64,000 nt of DNA from Dysgonomonas sp. PF1-14 (GCF_029892965.1 NZ_JARXWN010000001.1:372001-436000); one strand, 5' to 3'; positions 26,835-36,612 are shown, counted from the stretch's first letter. Translations and numbers: made by a program. Notes: a model not told the origin generated them from the sequence alone.

Positions 26835-28169
26835 ATGAATAAGATCATCATACTTGGAGGAGGCGAAAGCGGAGTTGGTTCTGCTATACTTGCACAGGCA
26901 AAGGGGTTTGACGTCTTTTTGTCCGACAACGGTGCTTTGCAGGACAAGTATAAAGCCGAACTTGATCAATATGGCATTCCTTACGAAGAAAAAGGCCATA
27001 CCGAAGATCTTGTACTGGCAGCCACCGAGATTATAAAAAGTCCCGGCATCCCCAACTATGCGCCTCTTGTTCAGAAAGCGACAGACAAAGGTATTCCTGT
27101 GCTGTCGGAAATGGAATTTGCCAAGCGCTATACATCTGCAAAGATGATTTGTATAACAGGCAGCAACGGAAAAACCACCACTACCAGCCTTATCTATCAT
27201 ATACTGAAATCGGCAGGACTAAATGTAGGATTAGGCGGAAATATAGGGCGAAGCTTTGCCCGTCAGGTAGCCGAAGACAACTTTGACTATTATGTACTGG
27301 AACTGAGCAGCTTCCAACTTGAAAATATGTATTCATTCAAGGCTGATATAGCTATATTGCTGAATATAACGCCCGACCATCTGGACAGATACGACCATGA
27401 TATGCAGAAGTATATCGATGCCAAAATGCGTATCGTACAGAATCAGACAGAAAAAGACGCATTTATCTTTTGGGAAGAAGACCCGGTAGTGAGCAAAGAA
27501 ATAAAGAAACTCGTATCGAAAGGAAAGCAATACAGCTTTGCCGAATACAAGACAGGGAACGCAATCGCGTATCTGGAAAACAATAAAATAATTATTAATA
27601 CTCCTAAATCTGTGTTTAGTATGGAACAGGATTTATTAGCATTAGAAGGAACTCACAATCTGTACAACTCACTGGCTTCGGGCATTGCAGCCAAGCTATT
27701 GGATATAACAGATGATAATCTCCGTCAGTCGCTCAGTGATTTTCAGGGAGTAGAACACCGCTTAGAGAAAGTGGCCAGAGTAAGAGGCATACAGTTTATA
27801 AACGACTCGAAGGCCACAAACGTAAACTCTTGCTGGTATGCCCTGCAAAGCATGAAAACCAAAGTAGTGTTGATACTGGGTGGAACCGATAAGGGAAATG
27901 ATTATACCGAGATAGAACAGCTCGTTAAAGAGAAAGTGCGCGCACTGGTATTTCTCGGTGTAGATAATAGTAAGTTGCATAAGTTTTTCGATGGCAAAAT
28001 AGAGAAAATAGAAGATACCGCTTCTATGGAAGATGCCGTAAAAAAAGCATATGCACTTGCCGAAGAAGGCGATACAGTCTTACTGTCGCCATGCTGTGCG
28101 AGTTTCGACCTGTTCAGGAATTATGAGGACAGGGGAACTCAGTTTAAAGAGTGTGTAAGAAAGTTATAA
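26835..28169 (+). CDS. murD: UDP-MurNAc-L-alanine:D-glutamate ligase
   Basis: MurD adds D-Glu to UDP-MurNAc-L-Ala in the cytoplasm. The 444-residue protein opens with the Rossmann-like KIIILGGGESGVGSAIL, then SPGIPNYAPLV, the Mur ATP loop ITGSNGKTTTTSLI, LELSSFQLENM, NITPDHLDRY, and the C-terminal FINDSKATNVNSCW and LILGGTDKGNDY. I start it at 26835 because an earlier in-frame ATG is part of the repeat. Its gap from mraY (122 bp) is the longest inside the cluster and is filled by the composite repeat. Confidence 0.95.
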   Translation: MNKIIILGGGESGVGSAILAQAKGFDVFLSDNGALQDKYKAELDQYGIPYEEKGHTEDLVLAATEIIKSPGIPNYAPLVQKATDKGIPVLSEMEFAKRYTSAKMICITGSNGKTTTTSLIYHILKSAGLNVGLGGNIGRSFARQVAEDNFDYYVLELSSFQLENMYSFKADIAILLNITPDHLDRYDHDMQKYIDAKMRIVQNQTEKDAFIFWEEDPVVSKEIKKLVSKGKQYSFAEYKTGNAIAYLENNKIIINTPKSVFSMEQDLLALEGTHNLYNSLASGIAAKLLDITDDNLRQSLSDFQGVEHRLEKVARVRGIQFINDSKATNVNSCWYALQSMKTKVVLILGGTDKGNDYTEIEQLVKEKVRALVFLGVDNSKLHKFFDGKIEKIEDTASMEDAVKKAYALAEEGDTVLLSPCCASFDLFRNYEDRGTQFKECVRKL

Positions 28170-28235
28170 ATGAATTATGAGTTATAAATTATAAGTTATG
28201 AATGAAATTCTTTGAACTTGTAACTATATACTATT

Positions 28236-29492
28236 ATGGAATTCAATTTTTTAGGACGAGCATTTAAGGGGGATAAGGTGATATGGTGCATTTTCATTGC
28301 ACTGTGTATCATCTCATTGCTCGAAGTCTTCAGCGCCACCAGTACAATTGCATACCGCCAACAGAACCATTGGGCTCCCATCCTGAGGCACTCGGCATTT
28401 CTGCTCATCGGATTTGCTGTAGTCATGTTCCTGCAACGCATACCAAGCCGCTTCTTCTCCATATTATTACTGGGACTACCCATATCGGCCATATTACTGG
28501 TCATCACCATGTTTATGGGCGAAGACGTAAATGGGGCTCAGCGTTGGCTTGGCATAGGAGCATTCACTATACAACCGTCCGAATTTGCTAAAATATCAGC
28601 CATCGGTTTTGTCGCCTTCTTCCTCAGTAAAATGAAGCCGGATAATGAAAGTTGGATATTTAAAACTCTTATCATAGGTGTAGCCGTACTTTGCCTGCTC
28701 ATTGCCCCCGAAAACCTGTCGACAGCCTGCCTGTTGTTCGGTGTATGTTTTCTGATGATGTTTATCGGACAGGTCAGCATCAAAAAACTGGGAACAGTAG
28801 CATTAGCCGGTATTGCCGCCATCGTTCTTCTACTCGGTAGTCTTACCATGCTGCCCGACGACATTGCCGACAAGTATCTGCCCGGACGCCTTGCCACTTG
28901 GAAAAACCGTATAGAAAGGCATTCGGGAGAAGGAAAAATATCAATTAACGATGTCAACGAAGATGGCTCTATTGCTTACAAAATAACAGATGAAAACTAT
29001 CAGGTATCGCATGCCAAGATAGCCATCGCCAACGGAGGCGTTATCGGCCTGCCCGGTAGCGGGACTGAGCGCGACTTTCTTCCACAGGCCTATTCCGACT
29101 TTATTTTTGCTATTATTCTCGAAGAAATGGGACTCTTAGGAGGCCTGTTTACTCTCATGCTATACGTTGTTCTTATGATCCGGTGCGGAACACTTGCATC
29201 CAAGTGCGAAAAGAAGTTTCCGCGCTACCTGATTCTGGGAGCAGGCCTTATACTCACTATACAAGCTCTTGCGAATATGGCTGTAGCCGTAAATCTGATA
29301 CCGGTTACAGGTCAGCCGTTGCCTCTGGTTAGCCGCGGAGGGACATCCACCATTATTACGTGCGCCTATTTTGGTATAATTCTGGCTTGTTCTTCAAAAC
29401 TAAACGACTCCGACCATGAAGATGTGGATGAGAGTATTGCAAATGTAGATTTTGAAACGTTCGATAATACAACAGAGAATGAAACAGCTTAA
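28236..29492 (+). CDS. ftsW: Septal peptidoglycan glycosyltransferase FtsW
   Basis: SEDS-family polymerase that works with FtsI to build septal glycan from lipid II. The 418-residue protein has about ten membrane segments and SEDS motifs: GAQRWLGIGAFTIQPSEFAKI, then GGVIGLPGSGTERDFLPQAYSDFIFAIILEEMG (split here by topology), and the final GQPLPLVSRGGTSTI. A short acidic tail ends the protein. The 3' end overlaps the first 14 bp of murG, so the two are translationally coupled. Confidence 0.95.
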   Translation: MEFNFLGRAFKGDKVIWCIFIALCIISLLEVFSATSTIAYRQQNHWAPILRHSAFLLIGFAVVMFLQRIPSRFFSILLLGLPISAILLVITMFMGEDVNGAQRWLGIGAFTIQPSEFAKISAIGFVAFFLSKMKPDNESWIFKTLIIGVAVLCLLIAPENLSTACLLFGVCFLMMFIGQVSIKKLGTVALAGIAAIVLLLGSLTMLPDDIADKYLPGRLATWKNRIERHSGEGKISINDVNEDGSIAYKITDENYQVSHAKIAIANGGVIGLPGSGTERDFLPQAYSDFIFAIILEEMGLLGGLFTLMLYVVLMIRCGTLASKCEKKFPRYLILGAGLILTIQALANMAVAVNLIPVTGQPLPLVSRGGTSTIITCAYFGIILACSSKLNDSDHEDVDESIANVDFETFDNTTENETA

Positions 29493-30588
29493 GGTAATAA
29501 TAAGTGGAGGCGGAACCGGTGGTCATGTGTTTCCTGCTATAGCGATAGCAAACACAATAAAAGAGCGTTATCCCGATTCTCAAATACTTTTTGTAGGAGC
29601 AGAAGGTCGTATGGAAATGGACAAAGTACCTGCTGCCGGCTATGAGATTATCGGACTCGACATTTCAGGGCTCAACAGAAAAAATCCGTTCAAAAATTTT
29701 TCTACAGTATGGAAATTCAATAAAGCTCTAGTAAAGGTGAAACGGATAATAAAGGAATTTAATCCCGATATAGTGATCGGAGTAGGAGGATATGCCAGTG
29801 GCCCTACACTTTATCAGGCCAGCCGTATGCGCATACCTACACTTATTCAGGAGCAGAATTCTTATGCCGGTATTACAAATAAATTCCTGTCGAAGAAAGC
29901 TGCCTCTATATGCGTGGCATACGAAGGCATGGAGAAATTTTTTCCGAAAGATAAAATCGTACTAACGGGGAATCCGGTTCGGCAAGAATTATTTTCGCCG
30001 ACCATAACAAAGGAAGAAGCATACAAGGAGTTCAGTCTCGACCCGAATAAGAAAACAATCTTGCTCATTGGAGGCAGTCTGGGCTCACGAACATTGAATA
30101 AGAGCATTTTCACCTCCATCGACGCCATTGCATCATCCGATATACAACTGATCTGGCAATGTGGCAAAATATATTCGTTCGAACTGAATATGGATATGGC
30201 GAGCAAAGGCAATCCTGATAACATCCATGTCCATGAGTTCATTGCCCGCATGGATCTGGCATACAAAGCTGCCGATCTGGTAATTTCCAGAGCCGGAGCC
30301 AGTTCTATCTCTGAACTGAGCCTGCTGGCTAAGCCGACTATACTGGTACCTTCGCCGAATGTATCGGAAGACCACCAGACAAAGAACGCAATGGCTCTTG
30401 TGAAAAAAGATGCAGCTATCCTTATCAGGGACGATGATGCAGCCGACAATCTGGTAACTACAGCTTTGGAAGTAATCCATGATGACAGCAAATTGCAAGC
30501 ACTGTCGGAAAATATATCTAAAATGGCTCTCCCCGATTCGGCAAACCGGATTGTAGATGAAGCACTAAAACTGATAAAAGAAAAATAA
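29479..30588 (+). CDS. murG: UDP-GlcNAc:lipid I GlcNAc transferase
   Basis: MurG makes lipid II on the cytoplasmic side of the inner membrane. The 369-residue GT-B enzyme shows the glycine-rich loop ISGGGTGGHVFPAIA at the N-terminus, GVGGYASGPTLYQA, QEQNSYAGITNKFL, the LIGGSLGSRTLN motif of the C-terminal domain, and ISRAGASSISELSLL with the UDP-GlcNAc pocket. The ATG at 29479 (MKQLKVI) is preferred over an earlier in-frame codon at 29452 because it removes nine unrelated residues. murC begins immediately after the stop. Confidence 0.95.
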   Translation: MKQLKVIISGGGTGGHVFPAIAIANTIKERYPDSQILFVGAEGRMEMDKVPAAGYEIIGLDISGLNRKNPFKNFSTVWKFNKALVKVKRIIKEFNPDIVIGVGGYASGPTLYQASRMRIPTLIQEQNSYAGITNKFLSKKAASICVAYEGMEKFFPKDKIVLTGNPVRQELFSPTITKEEAYKEFSLDPNKKTILLIGGSLGSRTLNKSIFTSIDAIASSDIQLIWQCGKIYSFELNMDMASKGNPDNIHVHEFIARMDLAYKAADLVISRAGASSISELSLLAKPTILVPSPNVSEDHQTKNAMALVKKDAAILIRDDDAADNLVTTALEVIHDDSKLQALSENISKMALPDSANRIVDEALKLIKEK

Positions 30589-31962
30589 ATGGACAATATA
30601 CAATCGATATACTTTTTGGGAATAGGTGGTATAGGTATGAGTAACCTTGCCCGTTACTTCATGTCGAAAGGCAAGAAAGTAGCCGGCTATGACCGTACCG
30701 AAACGCTATTAACAAAAGAACTCGTTAAGGAAGGAGCAGACATTCATTACACAGACGATGTGAGCCTTATCCCCGATTATTGTAAAGATAAAAACAGTAC
30801 ATTGATTGTATATACTCCCGCCGTTCCGTCCGAAAATGAGGAAGTAAAGTATTTCAGGGAAAATGGCTTTCCCATGCAGAAACGGGCGCAGGTATTAGGA
30901 ACAATCACCAAATCGAGTAAAGCCCTCTGCTGTGCCGGCACACATGGAAAAACCACGACATCGAGCATGCTGGCTCATATACTGAAACAGTCGCATCTCG
31001 ATTGTAATGCTTTTCTCGGCGGCATACTAAAGAATTACAGTAGCAATCTGCTGCTATCTGACAAGAGTGAGTTTACAGTTATTGAAGCTGACGAGTATGA
31101 CCGTTCGTTCCATTGGTTGCATCCATACATGGCATTGATCACCTCTGTCGATCCCGACCATCTGGACATTTATGGCACAGAAGAGGAATACCTGAAAAGC
31201 TTCGAACATTTTACATCCCTCATTCAATCCGGCGGCGCGTTGGTAATGAAGCACAATACAAAGCTTTCGCCCAAAACAGGCAAAGACGTGCGGGTATATA
31301 CCTACTCTATGGACAAGGGCGATTTCCATGCCGAAAATATAAAAATAGGTAATGGCGAAATCCGTTTCGATTTTATTACTCCGACCGGAAAAATAGATAA
31401 TATCCAACTCGGTGTACCTGTAAAAATCAATATAGAGAACGGAATTGGCTCTATGGCACTGGCATGGCTCAATGGAGCTACAGCCGATGAACTGCGTCAT
31501 GGGATGGCTACCTTTCAGGGAGCAAAGCGCAGATTCGATTTTCTGTTGAAAACGGACAAGATAGTGATGATAGACGACTATGCCCATCATCCCGAAGAAC
31601 TGGCAGCTAGCATTACATCGGTAAAAGAATTGTACCCTGACCGGAAAGTGACGGGAATATTTCAGCCTCACCTATATACAAGGACAAGAGACTTCGCTCC
31701 CGAATTTGCACGAAGCCTGTCTTTGCTTGACGAGCTGATTCTGCTCGACATTTATCCTGCAAGGGAAAAACCGATAGAAGGTGTCACTTCCAGAATTATA
31801 TTCGATGAGGTTACCTGTCCTAAGACATTGTGTAACAAGGAAGAATTATTATCTTTATTGGATAATAAGCAGGATATCGAAGTCCTATTGACTATCGGGG
31901 CGGGCGATATCGACCGGTTGCTGGAGCCTATACGCGAACTATTAATACAAAAGCAACAATGA
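30589..31962 (+). CDS. murC: UDP-N-acetylmuramate:L-alanine ligase
   Basis: MurC attaches L-Ala to UDP-MurNAc, the first Mur ligase step. The 457-residue protein has IYFLGIGGIGMSNLARYF at the N-terminus, TPAVPSENEEV, the ATP loop CAGTHGKTTTSSML, EADEYDRSF, DPDHLDIYGT, DDYAHHPEELAA and FQPHLYTRTRDFAPEF. All are MurC-specific. The gene starts directly after murG with no gap and overlaps ftsQ by four bases (ATGA). Confidence 0.96.
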   Translation: MDNIQSIYFLGIGGIGMSNLARYFMSKGKKVAGYDRTETLLTKELVKEGADIHYTDDVSLIPDYCKDKNSTLIVYTPAVPSENEEVKYFRENGFPMQKRAQVLGTITKSSKALCCAGTHGKTTTSSMLAHILKQSHLDCNAFLGGILKNYSSNLLLSDKSEFTVIEADEYDRSFHWLHPYMALITSVDPDHLDIYGTEEEYLKSFEHFTSLIQSGGALVMKHNTKLSPKTGKDVRVYTYSMDKGDFHAENIKIGNGEIRFDFITPTGKIDNIQLGVPVKINIENGIGSMALAWLNGATADELRHGMATFQGAKRRFDFLLKTDKIVMIDDYAHHPEELAASITSVKELYPDRKVTGIFQPHLYTRTRDFAPEFARSLSLLDELILLDIYPAREKPIEGVTSRIIFDEVTCPKTLCNKEELLSLLDNKQDIEVLLTIGAGDIDRLLEPIRELLIQKQQ

Positions 31963-32693
31963 AAAAAATATTAGTCATCACCGGAATCTGCCTGCTTGCG
32001 GGCTATCTGATATTTGCGGCTTTCTACTTTCAGGGTAAGCCCAAAGATGGCTTATGCAACCGATTTGAAGTAGAAGTAAAAAATAGTACGCCAAACGACC
32101 AGTTTGTCGATACCGATGATATAGCGAAATTTATAAAGGAGCAGGGACTCGATCCTACAGGTAAACAAATCGGAGATATAAATACTAACGCCATAGAAGA
32201 AGCTATACTGAAAAACCAACTGGTAAAAAAGGCGGATGTATATGTAACGAATAATGGCGCTATTAAAGCGTCTATAGAAGAGCGCAAGCCGATACTGAGA
32301 GTTATCAGCAATACCGGAGAAAACTATTATATAGACAATGACGGGAACAAAATGCCTCTGTCGAAACGCTTTACCGCATACCTCCCTGTAGCTACAGGGG
32401 CGATAAAAGAGGACTTTGCAAAGACGGATTTATATAAATTTGCACTATTTTTGCAAGACGATAAATTCTGGAATGCACAAATAGAGCAAATAATAGTCCT
32501 CCCCAATAAGGATATCAAGCTGATACCCCGTGTAGGCGAACATCAGATCATACTCGGAAATCTGGACGGATACAAAGAGAGGCTGGACAAAATGATGACC
32601 TTCTACGAAAATGCTTTGAACGAAACAGGATGGAATAAATATTCCGTCATAAATTTAAAATTTGACAAACAAGTTGTTTGTACAAGACGTTAA
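31959..32693 (+). CDS. ftsQ: Cell division protein FtsQ
   Basis: A bitopic 244-residue protein with a short cytoplasmic part, one membrane helix (about 3-26, ILVITGICLLAGYLIFAAFYF), and a periplasmic POTRA-like plus beta domain (DIAKFIKEQGLDPTGKQIGDI, ASIEERKPILRVISNTGENYYID). FtsQ links early and late divisome parts via FtsL/FtsB. Identification rests on topology, length, the POTRA-like region and the place between murC and ftsA. It overlaps murC by four bases. Confidence 0.88.
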   Translation: MKKILVITGICLLAGYLIFAAFYFQGKPKDGLCNRFEVEVKNSTPNDQFVDTDDIAKFIKEQGLDPTGKQIGDINTNAIEEAILKNQLVKKADVYVTNNGAIKASIEERKPILRVISNTGENYYIDNDGNKMPLSKRFTAYLPVATGAIKEDFAKTDLYKFALFLQDDKFWNAQIEQIIVLPNKDIKLIPRVGEHQIILGNLDGYKERLDKMMTFYENALNETGWNKYSVINLKFDKQVVCTRR

Positions 32694-32711
32694 TAGAATG
32701 GAGTTTTTACA

Positions 32712-32731
32712 GCCGGTGAGTTAAGACCGGC
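32712..32731 (+). other. Hairpin between ftsQ and ftsA
   Basis: GCCGGT-GAGTTAAG-ACCGGC forms a 6-bp G/C stem in the 55-bp gap. No T tract follows, so it is not an intrinsic terminator. It could be an mRNA-processing or stability element that separates ftsA-ftsZ expression from the upstream genes. Confidence 0.4.
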
Positions 32732-32748
32732 CTAAAAAGATAAAATAT

Positions 32749-34083
32749 ATGGAACAAGCTGGCTTTATAGTAGGTATCGATCTCGGTACATCCAAAATAA
32801 CAGGAGTGCTGGGACGTAAGAATGAACAAGGTGTGATTTCCATACTTGCATCGGAAAGTGTACCTTCCGATTCGTGTGTAAAGTATGGGGTTATTTATAA
32901 TATAGATGAAGCGGCAGGTAAGATAAAGAAGCTTATCAGCATGCTCGAAAACAAAACGGGTAAGAAGATAGGAAAGGCTTATGTATCTATTGCCGGCAAA
33001 TCGCTGCGTGCCGTAGAGCATACCGAAACAAAAATGCTGGATGGCGTTACGCCGATCACTTTTGCCGTTCTCGATAATATGGAACAACAGGCAAAACTGA
33101 ACAAGCCCGATTTCTTTACCAATTACAGTGTGCTTGCTCCCGAATATTTTCTGGACGGAAAATATCAGGACGATCCTATCGACAAAGTGGCCTCTAGTAT
33201 AGAAGGTCATTATCGCTTGGTAATAGGTCGTCCCAATATAAAAACAAACCTGACAAAAAGCATTACAGATAAAGCCGGAATAGAAATAGCCGGATACATC
33301 GTCGGGCCGGTAGCAGCCGGAGCGTTAGTGCTCGATGAACACGACAGGCAGGCAGGATGCGCCCTCGTGGATTTCGGGGCGGGAACTACTACCCTGTCAG
33401 TATATAAAGGTGGGCTATTGCGATATATGAGCGTTGTACCGTTCGGTGGACGCACCATCACAAAAGATGTACAGGAATTGGGATTCGTTTTCGATTCAGC
33501 AGAAACATATAAAGTACGTTACGGTAAACTAGGCAAAGACAAGAACAAGCCGGCTAATGACCTTGCACCCGAAGTAGACCTCAGGGAACTGAACAAGGTA
33601 ATACAACTGCGTCAGGACGAAATTATACTGAATGTCATTAATCAGATCAAAGAATCGGATTACGGAGATCAGCTCGATGCCGGAATCATTATTATGGGTG
33701 CGGCATCACAGATGAACGGACTGGTAGATCATCTGGCCGAGAAATCGCAAATGAGTGTAAAACGTGCCATTGCTAAGCGCGTATATATCAATAATGCTGC
33801 CGAGCTGTTACAAAATCCGGCATATACACAGGCATTGAGCCTTCTTCTGTTTGCAAACGAAAATTGCGAAAAGAAAGAAGTAGCCGAGCCTGTTGTACAA
33901 GAACAACCTGTTTACACACCTCCGGTTACTACCAGAGCAGATGAGCCGGAAGATGATGATGAACCGGAAACAAAAAAGCAAAAGAAGCAGAAAAAACAAA
34001 AGGACAGCAAACAAACTACCCTTTTTGGATTCTTCGAAAAGATACAGAATTTCGGAGGAACAATGTTTAACGACGAAGAATAA
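32749..34083 (+). CDS. ftsA: Cell division protein FtsA
   Basis: Actin-like ATPase that tethers FtsZ to the inner membrane. The 444-residue protein has the actin-family phosphate-1 motif IVGIDLGTSKITGVLG at the N-terminus, a 1C subdomain, the phosphate-2 block CALVDFGAGTTTLSVY, and the adenosine-motif region IIIMGAASQMNGL. After residue about 385 comes a charged linker rich in Asp/Glu then Lys (PEDDDEPETKKQKKQKKQK). It ends in an amphipathic membrane-targeting helix (TLFGFFEKIQNFGGTMF). ftsZ begins 20 bp downstream. Confidence 0.95.
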   Translation: MEQAGFIVGIDLGTSKITGVLGRKNEQGVISILASESVPSDSCVKYGVIYNIDEAAGKIKKLISMLENKTGKKIGKAYVSIAGKSLRAVEHTETKMLDGVTPITFAVLDNMEQQAKLNKPDFFTNYSVLAPEYFLDGKYQDDPIDKVASSIEGHYRLVIGRPNIKTNLTKSITDKAGIEIAGYIVGPVAAGALVLDEHDRQAGCALVDFGAGTTTLSVYKGGLLRYMSVVPFGGRTITKDVQELGFVFDSAETYKVRYGKLGKDKNKPANDLAPEVDLRELNKVIQLRQDEIILNVINQIKESDYGDQLDAGIIIMGAASQMNGLVDHLAEKSQMSVKRAIAKRVYINNAAELLQNPAYTQALSLLLFANENCEKKEVAEPVVQEQPVYTPPVTTRADEPEDDDEPETKKQKKQKKQKDSKQTTLFGFFEKIQNFGGTMFNDEE

Positions 34084-34103
34084 GAACAAACAAACTCAAA
34101 GAT

Positions 34104-35402
34104 ATGGACGATAAAATACTGGACTTCCAGTTTCCCAGAAAAACCCAGACTATCATTAAAGTGATCGGCGTGGGAGGTGGTGGCGGAAACGCCGTAAACC
34201 ATATGTATAACGAAGGGATACATGACGTGTCTTTTGCCCTGTGCAACACCGACAATCAGGCACTTTGCGAATCTCCGGTCGAGACGCGCGTTCAGCTGGG
34301 AAAGAAGACTACTGAAGGGCTTGGTGCGGGCAACCGCCCCGAAGTAGCTCAGGCTGCTGCCGAAGAAAGTCGCGAAGATCTGGAAAGGCTGCTTAGCGAT
34401 GGCACCCGCATGGTATTCATCACAGCAGGTATGGGAGGAGGAACCGGTACGGGTGCTGCCCCTGTAGTGGCACGTATCGCTAAAGACATGGGTATACTCA
34501 CTGTCGGCATAGTCACCATACCATTTGTGTTTGAAGGACGTAAAAAGATCATACAGGCACTCAGAGGTGTAGAAAATATAGCAAAGAATGTAGATGCCCT
34601 ATTGGTGATCAACAATGAACGCCTGATCGACATCTATGCAGACCTTACCATTCCGAATGCGTTTGCCAAAGCCGATGATACATTGACTATCGCCGCAAAA
34701 GGAATTGCAGAAATCATTACCGTACATGGACATATCAACCTCGACTTTGCCGATGTGAAAACCATACTTAAAGATGGTGGTGTAGCCATTATGAGTAGTG
34801 GATACGGCGAGGGCGAAAACCGCGTGGAAGATGCTATAGTAAATGCACTGCATTCTCCGTTGCTGAACAACAATGATGTATTCGATGCCAAGAAGATATT
34901 GTTCAATATCTATTCGAGCGAAGAGAATCCGCTTATTGTAGAAGAGATGGAAGCCGTAGCCAACTTCATGAAGCGTTTCGGCCCTGAAATCGAAGTTATC
35001 TGGGGTACTGCTACCGACAAGAAACTGGGCGAAAAAGTGAAGATTACCCTCCTTGCCACAGGCTTCGGTATGTCGAGCATTCCGGGCATAGACGAGCACT
35101 ACCGCGAAATGTCGGAAGAAGAAGAACTGCTCGAAGAAGAACGCATCAGACAAGAAGAAGACGAGAAACGCCGCATCAACGAAATGATAGAAAAGCATTA
35201 TGGTAAAGACGGTGTGCAGACAATGGCTGTGCGTACATCTTTCTTCAGTCCTAAACCAGTGATACTTTCTGCCGAAGAGCTGGACAATGACCGGATTGTG
35301 GATGCGCTGGAAAATACACCGGTGTTTAAACGTGATGAGAAGTTCAACCCAAGCGAATACAAACCGGAAGCTAAGAAACAAGGCGGACTGTTCAACGATT
35401 GA
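34104..35402 (+). CDS. ftsZ: Cell division GTPase FtsZ
   Basis: Tubulin-like GTPase that forms the cytokinetic ring. The 432-residue protein has [13 protein letters not shown], the tubulin signature [15 protein letters not shown], the [23 protein letters not shown] block and the T7 loop region [11 protein letters not shown]. The GTPase core ends near 320. A charged helical linker ([20 protein letters not shown]) and a short C-terminal peptide ([19 protein letters not shown]) follow; this tail differs from the proteobacterial consensus. It is the last of the dcw genes here. Confidence 0.97.
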   Translation: MDDKILDFQFPRKTQTIIKVIGVGGGGGNAVNHMYNEGIHDVSFALCNTDNQALCESPVETRVQLGKKTTEGLGAGNRPEVAQAAAEESREDLERLLSDGTRMVFITAGMGGGTGTGAAPVVARIAKDMGILTVGIVTIPFVFEGRKKIIQALRGVENIAKNVDALLVINNERLIDIYADLTIPNAFAKADDTLTIAAKGIAEIITVHGHINLDFADVKTILKDGGVAIMSSGYGEGENRVEDAIVNALHSPLLNNNDVFDAKKILFNIYSSEENPLIVEEMEAVANFMKRFGPEIEVIWGTATDKKLGEKVKITLLATGFGMSSIPGIDEHYREMSEEEELLEEERIRQEEDEKRRINEMIEKHYGKDGVQTMAVRTSFFSPKPVILSAEELDNDRIVDALENTPVFKRDEKFNPSEYKPEAKKQGGLFND

Positions 35403-35437
35403 TATTAGAAAATTTCCAACATATAAAATAAGCAACA

Positions 35438-35890
35438 ATGAACTTATTTGATAAAGTCAGCGAAGATATTAAAGACGCAATGCGCGCAAAAGACAAGGTA
35501 AGACTGGAAGCACTACGTGGCATGAAAAAAGAGTTTCTGGAAGCGAAAACCGCAAAGGGAGCAGATGATGAACTATCGGACGAAACTGCGATACAGATAA
35601 TCCAGAAGATGGTGAAACAACGCAAGGATAGTGCGGATATATATAAGACACAAGGGCGTGAAGACCTTGCTGGAGACGAACTGGCACAAGTTGCCGTATT
35701 GGAGGAATATCTACCAAAGCAACTCACACAAGATGAGCTAGATGCAAAAATAGCTGATATTATTACTCAAGTGGGAGCTTCTTCCCCTGCCGATATGGGT
35801 AAGGTTATGGGTGTTGCAACAAAAGCACTGGCAGGCGTTGCAGCAGGAAAAGCCATATCTGAAACCGTAAAGAAGCTGCTTAGTAAATAA
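35438..35890 (+). CDS. GatB/YqeY-domain protein
   Basis: A 150-residue cytoplasmic protein of the YqeY family, which shares the helical tail domain of the GatB subunit of amidotransferases. Features: KDAMRAKDKVRLEALRGMKKEF, KQRKDSADIYKTQGREDLAGDELAQVAVLEEYLPKQL (YLPKQL is the conserved block), then SSPADMGKVMGVATKALAG. A tRNA or amidotransferase-linked role is assumed for the family but unproven. It lies 35 bp after ftsZ and its own terminator follows, so it likely ends the dcw transcript. Confidence 0.9.
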   Translation: MNLFDKVSEDIKDAMRAKDKVRLEALRGMKKEFLEAKTAKGADDELSDETAIQIIQKMVKQRKDSADIYKTQGREDLAGDELAQVAVLEEYLPKQLTQDELDAKIADIITQVGASSPADMGKVMGVATKALAGVAAGKAISETVKKLLSK

Positions 35891-35913
35891 GCTATTTCTA
35901 TAATTATAACTGA

Positions 35914-35944
35914 AAGCAGAATGGATAAATCATTCTGCTTTTTT
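35914..35944. terminator. Bidirectional intrinsic terminator
   Basis: AAGCAGAATG-GATAAAT-CATTCTGCTT followed by TTTTAT on the plus strand. It is preceded by A-rich sequence that becomes a T tract on the minus strand. It sits between the converging yqeY and YiiX-like genes and can end both transcripts. Confidence 0.88.
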
Positions 35945-35946
35945 AT

Positions 35947-36612
35947 CTAATTTGAGCTTATTGTCTCTAACAAATCACTATCAAAAATAGCAGCAGGAGA
36001 TATAACCGACTCATTTTTAGTAATATTGTCCCCATATCGCTGCCTCAATTTTTCCTTTACCTCTTTTCCTGTCAAATTGAAGTCTCCCAACCGTTCAAGT
36101 TTTCCTATCTCAATATTTGCACCCCGCTTATAAATTTTCCAAATAAGCTCTGAGCAATATATCTTATCATCAGACCATTCGAAAGTAAGATCATAATTCT
36201 TTCCACGAAACTTTTCTCCTTCCTTTCTCATTGTCGACAGGTTGGCGGTAGTCAGTAGCTTATCGGCATTCTTTAGTCTTTTTATTACATAGTGGCCGTC
36301 TTTTCCCCTTGCTACCCATTTCTCCAGCGGAGTGAGTTTTACGGGTTGCACAGCTTCATATACATAATACTTCCCATTGTTCTTGTAGATAATACCGCAA
36401 TGAGAATATTTTGATTGTGTTGCTTCCTGAATAGCTTTACTTTGTCCCGAAAGGGAGATCTGGAAAATAATATCCCCATCATTTATCCGGTTATCCTTAA
36501 CCATCTCCTGTATTCTAGCTGTTTTTATTGGATTTGCTTTCCAATAATAAAACCCCAGACCCAGAGCAATTAATAAGCAGGGAACAAAAAATCTTATTAT
36601 CAATTTTTTCAT
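35947..36612 (-). CDS. YiiX-type permuted papain-like cysteine hydrolase
   Basis: A 221-residue protein with an N-terminal membrane anchor or signal (FFVPCLLIALGLGFYYW). The periplasmic part belongs to the permuted NlpC/P60-like group typified by YiiX. The entry NDGDIIFQISLSGQSKAIQ is conserved, the catalytic histidine lies first (YSHCGIIY, His71), with YVYEAV following, and the cysteine comes later (DKIYCSELIW, Cys153). The inverted H-then-C order is the mark of the permuted fold. Members are proposed amidases/peptidases or lipid acyl hydrolases; the substrate is unknown. It is the last gene of the mutL-containing minus-strand group. Confidence 0.85.
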   Translation of the reverse strand: MKKLIIRFFVPCLLIALGLGFYYWKANPIKTARIQEMVKDNRINDGDIIFQISLSGQSKAIQEATQSKYSHCGIIYKNNGKYYVYEAVQPVKLTPLEKWVARGKDGHYVIKRLKNADKLLTTANLSTMRKEGEKFRGKNYDLTFEWSDDKIYCSELIWKIYKRGANIEIGKLERLGDFNLTGKEVKEKLRQRYGDNITKNESVISPAAIFDSDLLETISSN

